A stretch of 49,981 bases of DNA from a virus. Shown here one piece after another: positions 24,346-32,388 of this stretch; the stretch's first letter is position 1, and the number at the start of each line of letters is the position of its first letter. The notes below the pieces were generated by a model that saw only the letters and a list, made by a program, of their open reading frames with translations, did not search any database and was not told the origin of the DNA. Where the stretch lies: positions 1 through 49,981 of IMG/VR virus record IMGVR_UViG_3300044846_005435, one strand, 5' to 3'. Both the position numbers and the translations under genes were made by a program.

Positions 24346-25308
24346 ATGATAAACGACCAAGTAAGACTTGGCTACTGTTGCATTAACTTGTCACTAGCCG
24401 ACCAACGAATAACTGCCAATCGCGGCATGATCAAACGTACCTTTCAAGAAAAGGGCCAAGCCTACTGTGGCGAGCTCGCTCATCAAAATATCAAGGACAT
24501 TCTTAAAATTCTGGAATGGAATCTAGCAAATGACATCTATGTATACCGTATGTCAAGCGATATTTTTCCATGGATGTCTGAGTATGAAATTCAATTACTG
24601 CCTAACTTTGCCGAAATTTTACCTGACATGCAGGCAATCGGCGAGTTTGTGCTCAAGCACGGTATGCGACTCTCAATGCATCCAGGCCAGTTTGATGTCC
24701 TGCCTTCTCCAACTCCAGCGGTTGTTACCAAAACAGTCAAGGATCTTGATCAGCACTGCGAAATCATGGATCTTATGGGTCTGCCAGTCGATCCAAGCTT
24801 TCCAATCAACATTCATGTTGGTGGTACATACGGTGACAAGGAGTCAGCAGCTCAGCGCTTTTGCGAAAATTTCAAGAGACTCAAGCCAAATACCCAATCA
24901 AGGCTAGTTGTCGAAAACGACGACAAAGCAACACAATACTCAGTTGCTGATCTGTATAGGTTAATCTATCTCAAAATCGGCACGCCAATTACTTTTGATT
25001 TCCATCATCATCGATTCAATACTGGCGAGCTTAGTGAGGAAGCTGCTCTACGCTTGGCTTATACTACATGGCACGGTCATACTCCACTAACTCATTATTC
25101 AAGCTCTAAGAAAACATTTGAGGATCCAAGCGTCATTGCTCGTTCCCATGCCGATCACATCTATGAGAAAATAAATAACTATAACCTCAGCTTTGATATT
25201 GAAGTAGAGGCCAAGGCCAAGGATCTGGCTGTCATTCAATACCGTAATACCTTTTCAGCTTTACTTGAAAACTATTTGGAGTTCGATGATAAAACATTTT
25301 TGAAATAA
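24346..25308 (+). CDS. uvdE: UV damage endonuclease (UvdE/UvsE)
   Basis: This 320-residue protein matches the UvdE TIM-barrel family throughout: RLGYCCINLSL at the N-terminus, YRMSSDIFPWMSE near residue 67, GMRLSMHPGQFDVLPSP near 106, VENDDKATQYSVADL near 188 and ITFDFHHHRFN near 219. The His, Glu and Asp residues in these motifs bind the metal cluster. It nicks 5' to UV photoproducts and other lesions, so it can start repair of phage DNA without nucleotide excision. It fits the phage repair set with the Fpg/Nei enzyme. Confidence 0.93.
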   Translation: MINDQVRLGYCCINLSLADQRITANRGMIKRTFQEKGQAYCGELAHQNIKDILKILEWNLANDIYVYRMSSDIFPWMSEYEIQLLPNFAEILPDMQAIGEFVLKHGMRLSMHPGQFDVLPSPTPAVVTKTVKDLDQHCEIMDLMGLPVDPSFPINIHVGGTYGDKESAAQRFCENFKRLKPNTQSRLVVENDDKATQYSVADLYRLIYLKIGTPITFDFHHHRFNTGELSEEAALRLAYTTWHGHTPLTHYSSSKKTFEDPSVIARSHADHIYEKINNYNLSFDIEVEAKAKDLAVIQYRNTFSALLENYLEFDDKTFLK

Positions 25309-25318
25309 TCTAATCATA

Positions 25319-25594
25319 ATGACTAATGAAACTAATCTAGACACAACTACTCAAGGTTGCGGATGCGGGTCAAAGCCCAAAGCTCCAGCCCCAACTGTGC
25401 TAGGTAGAATCATGGAAAAGGTATTTGTTAGTGAAGCTGAAAAGGCTCGACGACTGTCAATCTGTAAGGAGTGTCCTCACTTTGGAGAACTCTTAACCCA
25501 ATGTGGGATTTGCGGTTGCTTTCTTGAAGCAAAGACCCGACTTGTTGGATTTCACTGTGCACTAGATCAAATTGGCGAAGAACCTAAATGGTAA
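25319..25594 (+). CDS. Small zinc-ribbon-like Cys-rich protein
   Basis: This 91-residue protein contains an N-terminal GCGCGS cluster and then CKECPHFGELLTQCGICGCF (about residues 50-69), a four-Cys pattern typical of a zinc knuckle, with further Cys/His in FHC. The family is common in marine and freshwater phages as a hypothetical protein. It has no enzymatic motif, and nucleic acid or protein binding is the usual guess. It starts ten bases after the UvdE gene, so the two may be co-transcribed. Confidence 0.78.
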   Translation: MTNETNLDTTTQGCGCGSKPKAPAPTVLGRIMEKVFVSEAEKARRLSICKECPHFGELLTQCGICGCFLEAKTRLVGFHCALDQIGEEPKW

Positions 25595-25602
25595 TAAATA
25601 AG
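25592..25602 (+). promoter_or_regulatory. Late promoter element
   Basis: TAATAAATAAG overlaps the stop of the zinc-ribbon gene and is 71 bases upstream of the small membrane protein at 25674. The longer leader is unusual for the class. Confidence 0.45.
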
Positions 25603-25673
25603 TTTGAAATCAGCATTCAGATTTCCACGTTGGATACTATAACTAAACGTGAAAAATTATAAACGTATGGAAG

Positions 25674-25895
25674 GTGAGAGTCGAAACTTGGAGAAAAACC
25701 CTAATGGGCAATCTAGCAACATGGAGCATGATGGTGGCCCTATTCTTCAACCCGTTCGGGTTCGACATCGTGCAGTTTTGGCTGATACAAGTCACTGGCA
25801 CTTTGTGGAGAGCGAACTTCGTTTTGTACTGTATAGCGGGACTTTTTTTTGGGTTCTCTATCTACTTTCGCTGGCGTTATAAAAAGTTACACTGA
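25674..25895 (+). CDS. Small two-helix membrane protein, GTG start
   Basis: This 73-residue protein has two hydrophobic segments, about residues 14-28 (LATWSMMVALFFNPF) and 47-66 (FVLYCIAGLFFGFSIYF), and a basic C-terminus. A GTG at 25674 or ATG at 25704 could start it. The stop overlaps the next gene's ATG (TGATG), which favours this frame over an overlapping open frame starting at 25649. It could be a holin-like or membrane-remodelling protein, but no family proves this. Confidence 0.65.
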   Translation: MRVETWRKTLMGNLATWSMMVALFFNPFGFDIVQFWLIQVTGTLWRANFVLYCIAGLFFGFSIYFRWRYKKLH

Positions 25896-26125
25896 TGCAA
25901 GACGGCCTACCTCTTATCGGCACAATACTTGTCAAAGACTCAATTGAACATCAGATTCGTGAAGTCTATGTCACCTGCTTAAATCACACATACTTATCAG
26001 TGGTTAACCCCGAAACTGGGTGCAGCACCAATTATCCTTTTCTAAATTTTCAGGACTTCTTAAACAACAATGGATTCTCATTGAGAGAATCCACTGCTAC
26101 AAAGTATCAATTCCAAAGATTATAA
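25895..26125 (+). CDS. Small unknown protein
   Basis: This 76-residue soluble protein starts on the preceding stop (TGATG). It begins MQDGLPLIGTILVKD with beta-rich segments and a Tyr/Asn-rich centre. It is convergent with, and overlaps by six bases, the late gene on the other strand. No family recognised. Confidence 0.65.
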   Translation: MQDGLPLIGTILVKDSIEHQIREVYVTCLNHTYLSVVNPETGCSTNYPFLNFQDFLNNNGFSLRESTATKYQFQRL

Positions 26126-27400
26126 ACCATATAACGGTTGAACAATCGACCAGTTCTTGGCTGCGATTTCACCAGCTAGCGTAGCGCCAGCAGTTCTATC
26201 TTGATCAGCTGTATAAACTTTAATTGAAAAAATTGGGCCGCCTAGTGAAGTAACTCCACCAGTCTTGCTAGTTGATCCAAACTTAAAACGGTTCTCGTTA
26301 GCAGGTACGGTCCACGACATTTGTGGCGTGCCACCAAAATGAACTATAGTATTCACCGATCGCAAACTACCGTTTACCCAAAGTACACACTCGTTATAGT
26401 TGTTACCTAGTGCTGGGACATACGTGGTTGTGTAAGGGATTCTAAGCACTATATGGCGTTTACCAGCCGCGCTGTTCTGCATGATCACAGTAGTTATTCC
26501 ATTGATTGGATCGTTATAAACTAATTCAAAGTGATCACTTACATAGTTTAATTCAAAACCAAATGCTGAACCTGCCTTACGCAGTTCAAATACAGTCTCA
26601 ATTCCACTTCCAGCTATTTCAAGAACTGCTTCAAATATGAAACCTCCAAAACTTTGAAGTTGAGTTGAGGTTACAAAGCTGGTTTGATCGATTCCGCCGA
26701 ACGCGTTTACCTGGTCTGGGTATGCTTGAAATCCAGTCTCTTGTCCAATATTTTCCCAAGCTGGGCTTAGTAGAGCTGATAAACCAGCAGGATTCCAGTA
26801 AAAGTCATTTCTTGGATATGCTGGAACAGCTGATCCAGTATAACCGGCTGAATTAGTTGGATTCGCTAAATTGAATAGTTGGTAGGTAGAGTTTCCATTA
26901 TTGGTTGGCCAATAACCTAATTCAAGATTAAGCATACACTTATCTGAGTAATAGTACTCAGGGTAATCGTCCGCAATTAGGGTGTAATTATTAGTGGCTA
27001 AGAAATCTACAGCATCTGTGTAAGAGCTAAATATTTCATAATTATTCGCAGCTCTTTCAGGTAGTCTACTTGCAATCTCAATTACCTTGGCTTTAAAATC
27101 GTCAACTGTGGTACCGGTAGAATTGTCGATCCACCAGATTCTAGGAACTGAGTTTGCTTCAATGCCTATGCCTTTTGAATAAGTGTCAGAGTAGACTACG
27201 ATTCCACTGTTATATGGTGAATCAGGCCCACCGCCGACAGTAGGACCCATTCCGCCGTTTGGCGAAATTCCTATTCTCCAATTTTGAGCAGTATCTGCTC
27301 GGTAATCATGTGGTAGAGTTCCAAGTGAAAGCTTGCCGCTAATGTGAACTGCTTTTTCTGGAACGCTTAGTACGTTATAACATACTGGATTTGGTATCAT
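26120..27400 (-). CDS. Lectin-like (concanavalin-fold) late virion protein
   Basis: This 426-residue protein lies behind a late promoter. Residues ~250-426 look like a LamG/concanavalin-type beta-sandwich: FGGFIFEAVLEIAG, VFELRKAGSAFGFELNYVSD, ECVLWVNGSLRSVNTIVHFG. The N-terminal half is Gly/Asn/Tyr-rich. It has no capsid-targeting tag and no signal peptide. I infer a receptor-binding or head/tail decoration protein that binds carbohydrate on the host surface. It overlaps the end of the opposite-strand gene by six bases. Confidence 0.62.
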   Translation of the reverse strand: MIPNPVCYNVLSVPEKAVHISGKLSLGTLPHDYRADTAQNWRIGISPNGGMGPTVGGGPDSPYNSGIVVYSDTYSKGIGIEANSVPRIWWIDNSTGTTVDDFKAKVIEIASRLPERAANNYEIFSSYTDAVDFLATNNYTLIADDYPEYYYSDKCMLNLELGYWPTNNGNSTYQLFNLANPTNSAGYTGSAVPAYPRNDFYWNPAGLSALLSPAWENIGQETGFQAYPDQVNAFGGIDQTSFVTSTQLQSFGGFIFEAVLEIAGSGIETVFELRKAGSAFGFELNYVSDHFELVYNDPINGITTVIMQNSAAGKRHIVLRIPYTTTYVPALGNNYNECVLWVNGSLRSVNTIVHFGGTPQMSWTVPANENRFKFGSTSKTGGVTSLGGPIFSIKVYTADQDRTAGATLAGEIAAKNWSIVQPLYGL

Positions 27401-27420
27401 GTGTATAAAAATTATTTGAG

Positions 27421-27431
27421 ATTATTTATTT
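27421..27431 (-). promoter_or_regulatory. Late promoter element
   Basis: Read on the minus strand it is AAATAAATAAT, 20 bases before the ATG at 27400. It lies back to back with the early promoter at 27456-27463. Confidence 0.6.
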
Positions 27432-27455
27432 GACTAAAACTCCAACCATTCTAAG

Positions 27456-27463
27456 GGTATAAT
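27456..27463 (+). promoter_or_regulatory. Early promoter -10 (leaderless gene)
   Basis: GGTATAAT ends six bases before the ATG at 27470. Same spacing as at 20803, 24346 and 43411. Confidence 0.65.
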
Positions 27464-27469
27464 ACTGTC

Positions 27470-27703
27470 ATGAGCTTTAATAAGTATTTTATCCCGGACC
27501 CAATTGATTTGGCCAGTGCAGTTCAACAAAATGGTGTCAGGAATACAGTTAATCGTAAAATCGATGCAATCGTGGGAAATCCAACCAGCGTTGAGATTTT
27601 TGATTTTATGTACAATTCAGTGAAAGCTGATGTACCTGAACCGGAAATAATGGAAAAGCTCATCTTAAATTACCCAGAATACTTTAATGCCCAGTCCAAC
27701 TAG
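27470..27703 (+). CDS. Small unknown protein
   Basis: This 77-residue helical, acidic-ended protein opens MSFNKYFIPDPIDLASAV. Its 3' end overlaps the next gene by 17 bases. It is the first gene of a three-gene early unit (27470-28276) that ends at a strong terminator. Function unknown. Confidence 0.72.
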   Translation: MSFNKYFIPDPIDLASAVQQNGVRNTVNRKIDAIVGNPTSVEIFDFMYNSVKADVPEPEIMEKLILNYPEYFNAQSN

Positions 27704-27974
27704 AGCAAAAACGGTGTGTTTAATAACTAAGCGTGAAGGTGAAACCGAGACTCCAATTTGGGTGATCGGTACTTTCCGATCAGCTTTTAAACTTGTCCAA
27801 TTAGAACTTGGAATAGCTTTCCCTAATCTAGCCGAACGAGCAGCCCTTTCCGTAATGAATCGAAATGGCCGGGTCTTGATTTGGGACACCAAAAATTTTG
27901 AACATGAAGAGGAGGCCCTATGGTCTCCAATCGGTAAACTTGCAATCATTCAAAAAATACCAGTTAAGAAATAA
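27687..27974 (+). CDS. Small unknown protein
   Basis: This 95-residue protein has a compact alpha/beta pattern (TPIWVIGTFRSAFKLVQLEL near residues 22-41). It overlaps both neighbours, by 17 bases upstream and one base downstream, so translational coupling supports it. No family recognised. An opposite-strand open frame covers almost the same bases but has no promoter or coupling. Confidence 0.68.
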   Translation: MPSPTRAKTVCLITKREGETETPIWVIGTFRSAFKLVQLELGIAFPNLAERAALSVMNRNGRVLIWDTKNFEHEEEALWSPIGKLAIIQKIPVKK

Positions 27975-28276
27975 TGAAATATTCAAAACTTAATATAATC
28001 TGTGAGTGTTGGTCAATGGAACACCAGCTTCAATTCATTCATGATACAGAAGATGATGAACTGTACGTGGACGTTCACCTAATCACTCATCGAAACTTCT
28101 TTATGAGACTCTGGATCGGGTTAAGGTATGCTTTTGGTTATAAATGCATGTACGGTAATTTTGATTCAACTATTATTTCAAAGGAGGACCGTGTACTCTT
28201 ACGTGATTACTTATTAAAGGCTGAAATCGAGCCGACTGTTGATCGTAGAGATCAATCTGGTGAAATCAGTTGTTAA
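27974..28276 (+). CDS. Conserved-type small protein, unknown function
   Basis: This 100-residue protein starts MKYSKLNIICECWSMEHQLQ and continues with an acidic strand region and RNFFMRLWIGLRYAFGYKCM (about residues 41-60). I recognise this pattern as a recurrent phage hypothetical protein, but have no function for it. It is the last gene of its early unit, before a terminator. Confidence 0.72.
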   Translation: MKYSKLNIICECWSMEHQLQFIHDTEDDELYVDVHLITHRNFFMRLWIGLRYAFGYKCMYGNFDSTIISKEDRVLLRDYLLKAEIEPTVDRRDQSGEISC

Positions 28277-28295
28277 CTCTAATCTTTAAACATAA

Positions 28296-28320
28296 AAAAA
28301 GGGAGCATTGCTCCCTTTTT
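28296..28320. terminator. Bidirectional rho-independent terminator
   Basis: AAAAAGGGAGC / GCTCCCTTTTT with a three-base loop. It separates the plus-strand unit ending at 28276 from the minus-strand gene ending at 28340. Confidence 0.92.
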
Positions 28321-28339
28321 CTTTTTAATAGCAGATAAC

Positions 28340-28537
28340 TTATTCAATAAGTCCCAATATCTTTGACTCGTTAACTCCTTCTAATTGACAAGGAGAAATT
28401 CCATCTCCGAATCGCTTAAGTAGTTTTTCTTCAGCTTCTCCAATTGAACTTGCTTCAACCAGATACTGTTCACGAATCTTTTTTGTTTTGCCATTGTCGT
28501 CTTCCGACTCAAATCTTAATTTTGCTAAGTAGTACAT
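28340..28537 (-). CDS. Probable DUF4494-type small protein
   Basis: This 65-residue protein has the pattern of DUF4494, a small family I associate with Bacteroidota: a first strand YYLAKLRFESED, then EQYLVEASSIGEAEEKLLKR (about residues 24-43) and a short acidic end. It has its own early promoter. The function of the family is unknown. The match is by eye and moderate. Confidence 0.6.
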   Translation of the reverse strand: MYYLAKLRFESEDDNGKTKKIREQYLVEASSIGEAEEKLLKRFGDGISPCQLEGVNESKILGLIE

Positions 28538-28557
28538 AATTTATAAATTTATAGAGT

Positions 28558-28565
28558 GTTATACT
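28558..28565 (-). promoter_or_regulatory. Early promoter -10 element
   Basis: On the minus strand it reads AGTATAAC, 20 bases before the ATG at 28537. It lies inside a small inverted repeat (AGAGTATAACACTCT). Confidence 0.5.
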
Positions 28566-28582
28566 CTAACCAGTAGTTAGGT

Positions 28583-29056
28583 TTAGCGATTTAGCGTTTT
28601 TGTTTGGCGAGGTCTCATTGCTGCAGTTTTACCAACTTTTTCAATATTGCTCTTTACTGGAGTATCCTGTAGCAGATCGTTCTCTTCAACTGTATCATCC
28701 TTTTTAAAAATCTTTGAGCGTTTCATACTCTCATCAGTTTGAGCAGCTTTCTCAGCAATTTCGTAAGAACTTAATAGCTCGTCAGATGCTGTTGCAAAAT
28801 CCTCTGCCATTTGCTCGCCCATTGCATCGTTTACCTGAACTAATAGGTCATTTTGTAGATCCTTAATTCTGGTAGGAGTTGCATACTTGTCAGAGTGCAT
28901 GTCCATTTGAGGTTCAGTTTCCATGTATTGACCAGCTAACTCAATAAGTTCTTTTGCAATTGTATGGTAAACCTGGTCAGACTTAACATCTGGCTTTTGA
29001 TAAAAGTCATCGAATGCTTCTTCAAACTTTTCAAATAATGAAACGTAATTCTTCAT
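28583..29056 (-). CDS. Acidic helical late protein, probable tagged internal protein
   Basis: This 157-residue protein begins MKNYVSLFEKFEEAFDDFY, with possible tag cleavage after FEE (residue 13). It is mostly acidic and helical, with a Lys/Arg-rich tail. A late promoter is 24 bases upstream. It fits the internal-protein set by promoter and N-terminus, but the tag is less clean than in others. Confidence 0.68.
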   Translation of the reverse strand: MKNYVSLFEKFEEAFDDFYQKPDVKSDQVYHTIAKELIELAGQYMETEPQMDMHSDKYATPTRIKDLQNDLLVQVNDAMGEQMAEDFATASDELLSSYEIAEKAAQTDESMKRSKIFKKDDTVEENDLLQDTPVKSNIEKVGKTAAMRPRQTKTLNR

Positions 29057-29064
29057 TTGTTTTT

Positions 29065-29072
29065 GGTATAAT
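29065..29072 (+). promoter_or_regulatory. Early promoter -10 element for Fpg/Nei gene
   Basis: GGTATAAT ends 21 bases before the ATG at 29094. It overlaps the region between the late promoter of the opposite-strand gene and its start, making a divergent early/late pair. Confidence 0.6.
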
Positions 29073-29080
29073 TTTAGTAC

Positions 29081-29093
29081 TATTATTTATCTT
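29081..29093 (-). promoter_or_regulatory. Late promoter element
   Basis: On the minus strand it reads AAGATAAATAATA, 24 bases before the ATG at 29056. It lies between the plus-strand early -10 and the Fpg/Nei start codon. Confidence 0.55.
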
Positions 29094-29900
29094 ATGCCTG
29101 AAGGTCCAGAATGCAGACGAGTTTACGAAGGAATTTCGGAATTCTCACAGAATAAAACAGTTACAGATTTTGAAGTGCTAGGTGGCAGGTTCTTAAAAAG
29201 AGCGCCAGATCTAGAAGTCAAGACCTCCGTGCCAACTCGTGTGACTGGCTGCGGAGTTAAAGGCAAATTCATCTGGCTAGAATTTAGTGACGAGACGTGT
29301 CTCTGGATAACCCTGGGAATGAGCGGTTATTGGTCAACTGACTTGAAACCACATAGTCATTTCCGGATTGGTTTTAAGGATGGCTGCTCCCTGTACTTTG
29401 TTGATCAGCGCCGGTTCGGTACTCTAAAATTTACAAAGCTTGAGGAGTTACCAAAGAAACTAGCAAGCTTGGGCTTAGATATGTTAAATGATCAGACCGC
29501 TAGCATGTACGATTTTGTCAGAAAGATTGAATCGTCTAAAGCACAGAAAAAAACAGTAGCTGAAGCCCTAATGGACCAGTCGCTTTTTGCTGGGGTCGGT
29601 AACTATATTAAATGCGAAATGTTGTACCGTTGCCGAGTCTCGCCATATAGAAGAGTCAGTGACTTAACTCAGGACGAAATTTGCCAGTTATGGAACTGGG
29701 GTAAACTAATAATGAGTGCCTCATACCAACAAGGCGGTGCCAGTATCCGAAATTATCGACAGGTAAATGGTGAGGCTGGTAACTTTACATTTGAGTTTGA
29801 AGTATATGCTCAAAAGAAGGATCCGTTAGGTAATGATGTTGTTCGTGAGGAAACACCAGACGGTCGTACAACTCACTGGGTTCCAAGCCTACAATCATAG
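29094..29900 (+). CDS. Fpg/Nei-family DNA glycosylase, zincless finger
   Basis: This 268-residue protein starts MPEGPE, the family hallmark: Pro2 is the nucleophile and Glu3 the catalytic acid after Met removal. The helix-two-turn-helix DNA-binding region is at LMDQSLFAGVGNYIKCEMLY (about residues 159-178). The usual four-Cys zinc finger is replaced by GRTTHWVPSLQ at the C-terminus, as in NEIL1-like zincless enzymes, yet the Arg of the finger loop is kept. It should excise oxidised bases and nick the backbone. It belongs to the phage repair set with UvdE. Confidence 0.92.
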   Translation: MPEGPECRRVYEGISEFSQNKTVTDFEVLGGRFLKRAPDLEVKTSVPTRVTGCGVKGKFIWLEFSDETCLWITLGMSGYWSTDLKPHSHFRIGFKDGCSLYFVDQRRFGTLKFTKLEELPKKLASLGLDMLNDQTASMYDFVRKIESSKAQKKTVAEALMDQSLFAGVGNYIKCEMLYRCRVSPYRRVSDLTQDEICQLWNWGKLIMSASYQQGGASIRNYRQVNGEAGNFTFEFEVYAQKKDPLGNDVVREETPDGRTTHWVPSLQS

Positions 29901-29906
29901 TATAAG
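29899..29906 (+). promoter_or_regulatory. Possible early promoter -10 (leaderless gene)
   Basis: AGTATAAG starts inside the Fpg/Nei stop codon and ends five bases before the ATG at 29912. Confidence 0.4.
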
Positions 29907-29911
29907 ACCAA

Positions 29912-30265
29912 ATGAAAGATCTAATTGATGTTGGTAATTTAGTATTTGATCGCTTGACCCAAGCTCATGGAGAAATTGCTGAGTCACGAACCCTATTCCT
30001 ATATGGAATTACCATTGGTAATACGTGGTTTGTGTTAGAGTCAGTAAAGTGGGTCTTAATAGAACCTGCTGGCATTACTAAAAACTTTGAAGATACGGTC
30101 ATTGAACAAGTTGACGCAAAGTGGAAAGCCTTTCTTCTTGCAAAAGAACAGATAGTAGCAGATAAGGTAATTCAACAAATAAAACCAAAGGGGTCAGGAC
30201 CAAAGGACGGAGATACCTTTGAATTTTGGCAAAATGAAACTCCTTGGAGAGAAATAAACTTTTAA
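29912..30265 (+). CDS. Unknown small protein
   Basis: This 117-residue soluble protein opens MKDLIDVGNLVFDRLTQAHG. It has a mixed alpha/beta pattern with TWFVLESVKWVLIEPAG near residues 40-56 and a Lys/Gly-rich segment before an aromatic end. It is four bases before the 2OG-oxygenase gene and probably co-transcribed. No family recognised. Confidence 0.7.
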   Translation: MKDLIDVGNLVFDRLTQAHGEIAESRTLFLYGITIGNTWFVLESVKWVLIEPAGITKNFEDTVIEQVDAKWKAFLLAKEQIVADKVIQQIKPKGSGPKDGDTFEFWQNETPWREINF

Positions 30266-30269
30266 GAAA

Positions 30270-30959
30270 ATGGCAATAAACTCATTTGACGTAGAAAAAT
30301 TAAGGAACCAATGGTTAACCAAGAACTTTATTTCGTTCGAGGACTTCATGGTACCGCAGGATGCTGAGAGGATTCAAGAGTATTACTTTAATAAACCAGC
30401 AGAGTATTGGGATCTCGCAATATTTCCTGATCAATATAACTTGTCCGCCGCTTATCCAATGTATCGATGCAAGCCAGGTGATCCATCAATTCCAGAAAGA
30501 CTGCAGTACATTAGGGAACTAAATGATCAGGGCCAGTTCTCATATACCTATCGCAGAACTGAAGACTATCATCAGGACTTGGAGTTTTTCAGGTCAAAGA
30601 ATTTTATTAATGCGCTTGAATACATTACTGGTTACTCAAATCTATCGCTTGACTCAAATGATACGTTTATGAACTGTTATGAGGCAGGCCACTATAATGG
30701 ACCTCACACGGATGGAGTAAATGGAAGAATTGCTTTTGTGTATCATCTATCTAAAAATTGGAAACCGTGGAATGGCGGACTCTTTGTTAGAATGGATTGG
30801 GAATGGAAAAATGCGGATGCAATTGTTGTTCCAAGTTTTAATAAGCTTGTGATGTTTAATGTATTCGGCGATGCAAATGGTGGAGCTCCGCATTACGTTA
30901 CTGAGGTAGCTCAAGGTTGTAAAAATAAAAGAATCAGTTTTACTGGCTGGTACAAATAA
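30270..30959 (+). CDS. 2-oxoglutarate/Fe(II)-dependent oxygenase (prolyl-4-hydroxylase type)
   Basis: This 229-residue protein has the double-stranded beta-helix signature. HTD (His146, Asp148) and His208 are the iron triad, and Arg221 in RISFTGWYK binds 2-oxoglutarate. NCYEAGHYNGPHTDG and WNGGLFVR match P4H-like enzymes. It should hydroxylate a protein side chain, a nucleobase or another substrate, consuming O2. Substrate unknown. Such enzymes are frequent in large aquatic phages. The family is clear; the target is not. Confidence 0.88.
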   Translation: MAINSFDVEKLRNQWLTKNFISFEDFMVPQDAERIQEYYFNKPAEYWDLAIFPDQYNLSAAYPMYRCKPGDPSIPERLQYIRELNDQGQFSYTYRRTEDYHQDLEFFRSKNFINALEYITGYSNLSLDSNDTFMNCYEAGHYNGPHTDGVNGRIAFVYHLSKNWKPWNGGLFVRMDWEWKNADAIVVPSFNKLVMFNVFGDANGGAPHYVTEVAQGCKNKRISFTGWYK

Positions 30960-30967
30960 CTATAAAT

Positions 30968-31189
30968 ATGGCAGATCTAGATATACAATTAGAACAATTT
31001 AAAACAGTTAGCTACCGAATGAGAGCTGAAGGCATGCACTATTGCTTTGAGAGCTATTCAAGTTTTGAAGAGATAGTGGATCCTAAATTCCATGAAATTA
31101 GGGAGGCTTACTTAAAAGCGGCTAGTGAATTAACGAGTTACGTCGATACTCGAATCCAAGAATTAAACGATGTAATCAATGAATTTTAA
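30968..31189 (+). CDS. Small helical protein of unknown function
   Basis: This 73-residue acidic, mostly helical protein (MADLDIQLEQFKTVSYRM at the start) lies eight bases after the oxygenase gene and 20 before thyA. No motif beyond amphipathic helices. It is probably co-transcribed with the oxygenase. Confidence 0.68.
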   Translation: MADLDIQLEQFKTVSYRMRAEGMHYCFESYSSFEEIVDPKFHEIREAYLKAASELTSYVDTRIQELNDVINEF

Positions 31190-31209
31190 TTTAAAAACAT
31201 AAAACAGAA

Positions 31210-32385
31210 ATGAACCGACTTGATAAACAATACATAGAATTACTTCAATCCATTTTAGATTATGGAGTGGAGAAAAACGACCGCACAGGAACAGGAACCA
31301 AATCAATCTTTGGTTACACAATCCGACATAAAATGTCAGAAGGCTTTCCATTACTTACAACTAAAAAAATGGCTTGGAAAACTATGGTAACCGAATTATT
31401 ATGGTTCTTGCGTGGTGATACAAACATCAAATACCTTGTTGACAATAACTGTCATATTTGGGATGGTGATGCTTACCAAGCCTATATTAAAAGATATAAT
31501 AAAGGTGAATATGTTGGTAAAACCAAATTATTAGAGAATTCTAAGAAAAATAGAACATTAACTGAACCATTTACAATAGAAGAATTCATTGACAAAATCA
31601 AAACCGATGATGAGTTTGCTAATAAGTGGGGTGAACTCGGACCGATCTATGGCAAGCAATGGAGAAGTTGGGGAAAGCATAAGTGGGATAAACTAGATTT
31701 TGAGTTCCGTATAGAATATATTGATCAAATCCAAAATCTAATCAACGAACTTAAAACAAACCCAGACTCAAGACGATTAATGGTTTCAGCTTGGAATGTT
31801 GGAGAATTAGACCAAATGGTTCTCCCTCCTTGTCATTATGGATTTCAAGTTTATACACGTCCAACTACAAGAGATGAAAAGATAGTAAATCCTGGTAAGT
31901 ATAGAGCAATCTCTTTAATGTGGAATCAACGTTCAGTAGATACGTTTTTAGGTTTACCATTCAACATTGCATCTTATGGATTGTTGTTAGAGATAATTGC
32001 TAAAGAAGTTAATATGGTTCCTGATGAATTGATTGGTAACTTAGGTGATGTACATTTATATTCAAACCATATTGAACAAGCAAAAGAACAGATTGGTAGA
32101 AAATATACTTCTGAAGAACGTCACGAAATGTTAAAGACCGCAATGGGTGATTTTTACCAAACTGCAGTTGAAGAACAAGTTCCATTCGGTGGAGGCTTAA
32201 GTGAATACTACAGTGCACATAAAATACCGCACCACACGAGAGAACCTTTTGAGTTACCTAAGTGCAATATCAAATTGCATTTTAAAAACGAACCATCATT
32301 CACGCCAGAACATTGGTTAATTGATGATTTTGAATTAGTCGATTATCAATCACACCCAAATATTAAAGCGACTTTAAGTAATTAA
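31210..32385 (+). CDS. thyA: Thymidylate synthase
   Basis: This 391-residue protein carries the conserved ThyA motifs: GTGTKSIFGYTIRHKMSEGF near residues 30-49, TELLWFLRGDTNIKYL near 64-79, LGPIYGKQWRSW near 143-154 and the catalytic PCHYGFQVY (Cys near 202). It makes dTMP from dUMP with methylene-tetrahydrofolate. The protein is longer than E. coli ThyA (264 residues), with inserts near 90-140 and 290-360 that look like family variation, not an intein. The gene is strongly AT-rich and pairs with a membrane protein four bases downstream. Confidence 0.95.
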   Translation: MNRLDKQYIELLQSILDYGVEKNDRTGTGTKSIFGYTIRHKMSEGFPLLTTKKMAWKTMVTELLWFLRGDTNIKYLVDNNCHIWDGDAYQAYIKRYNKGEYVGKTKLLENSKKNRTLTEPFTIEEFIDKIKTDDEFANKWGELGPIYGKQWRSWGKHKWDKLDFEFRIEYIDQIQNLINELKTNPDSRRLMVSAWNVGELDQMVLPPCHYGFQVYTRPTTRDEKIVNPGKYRAISLMWNQRSVDTFLGLPFNIASYGLLLEIIAKEVNMVPDELIGNLGDVHLYSNHIEQAKEQIGRKYTSEERHEMLKTAMGDFYQTAVEEQVPFGGGLSEYYSAHKIPHHTREPFELPKCNIKLHFKNEPSFTPEHWLIDDFELVDYQSHPNIKATLSN

Positions 32386-32388
32386 ACT

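Noticed and set aside
25649-25882. Open frame overlapping the small membrane protein
   Set aside because: Composition is not protein-like, and the competing frame couples to the next gene through TGATG and encodes two clean membrane helices.
31480-32240. Extra length of thymidylate synthase as an intein or intron
   Set aside because: Extra residues lie in two places and no intein splice motifs (Cys/Ser start, HN end) or frame break are seen.
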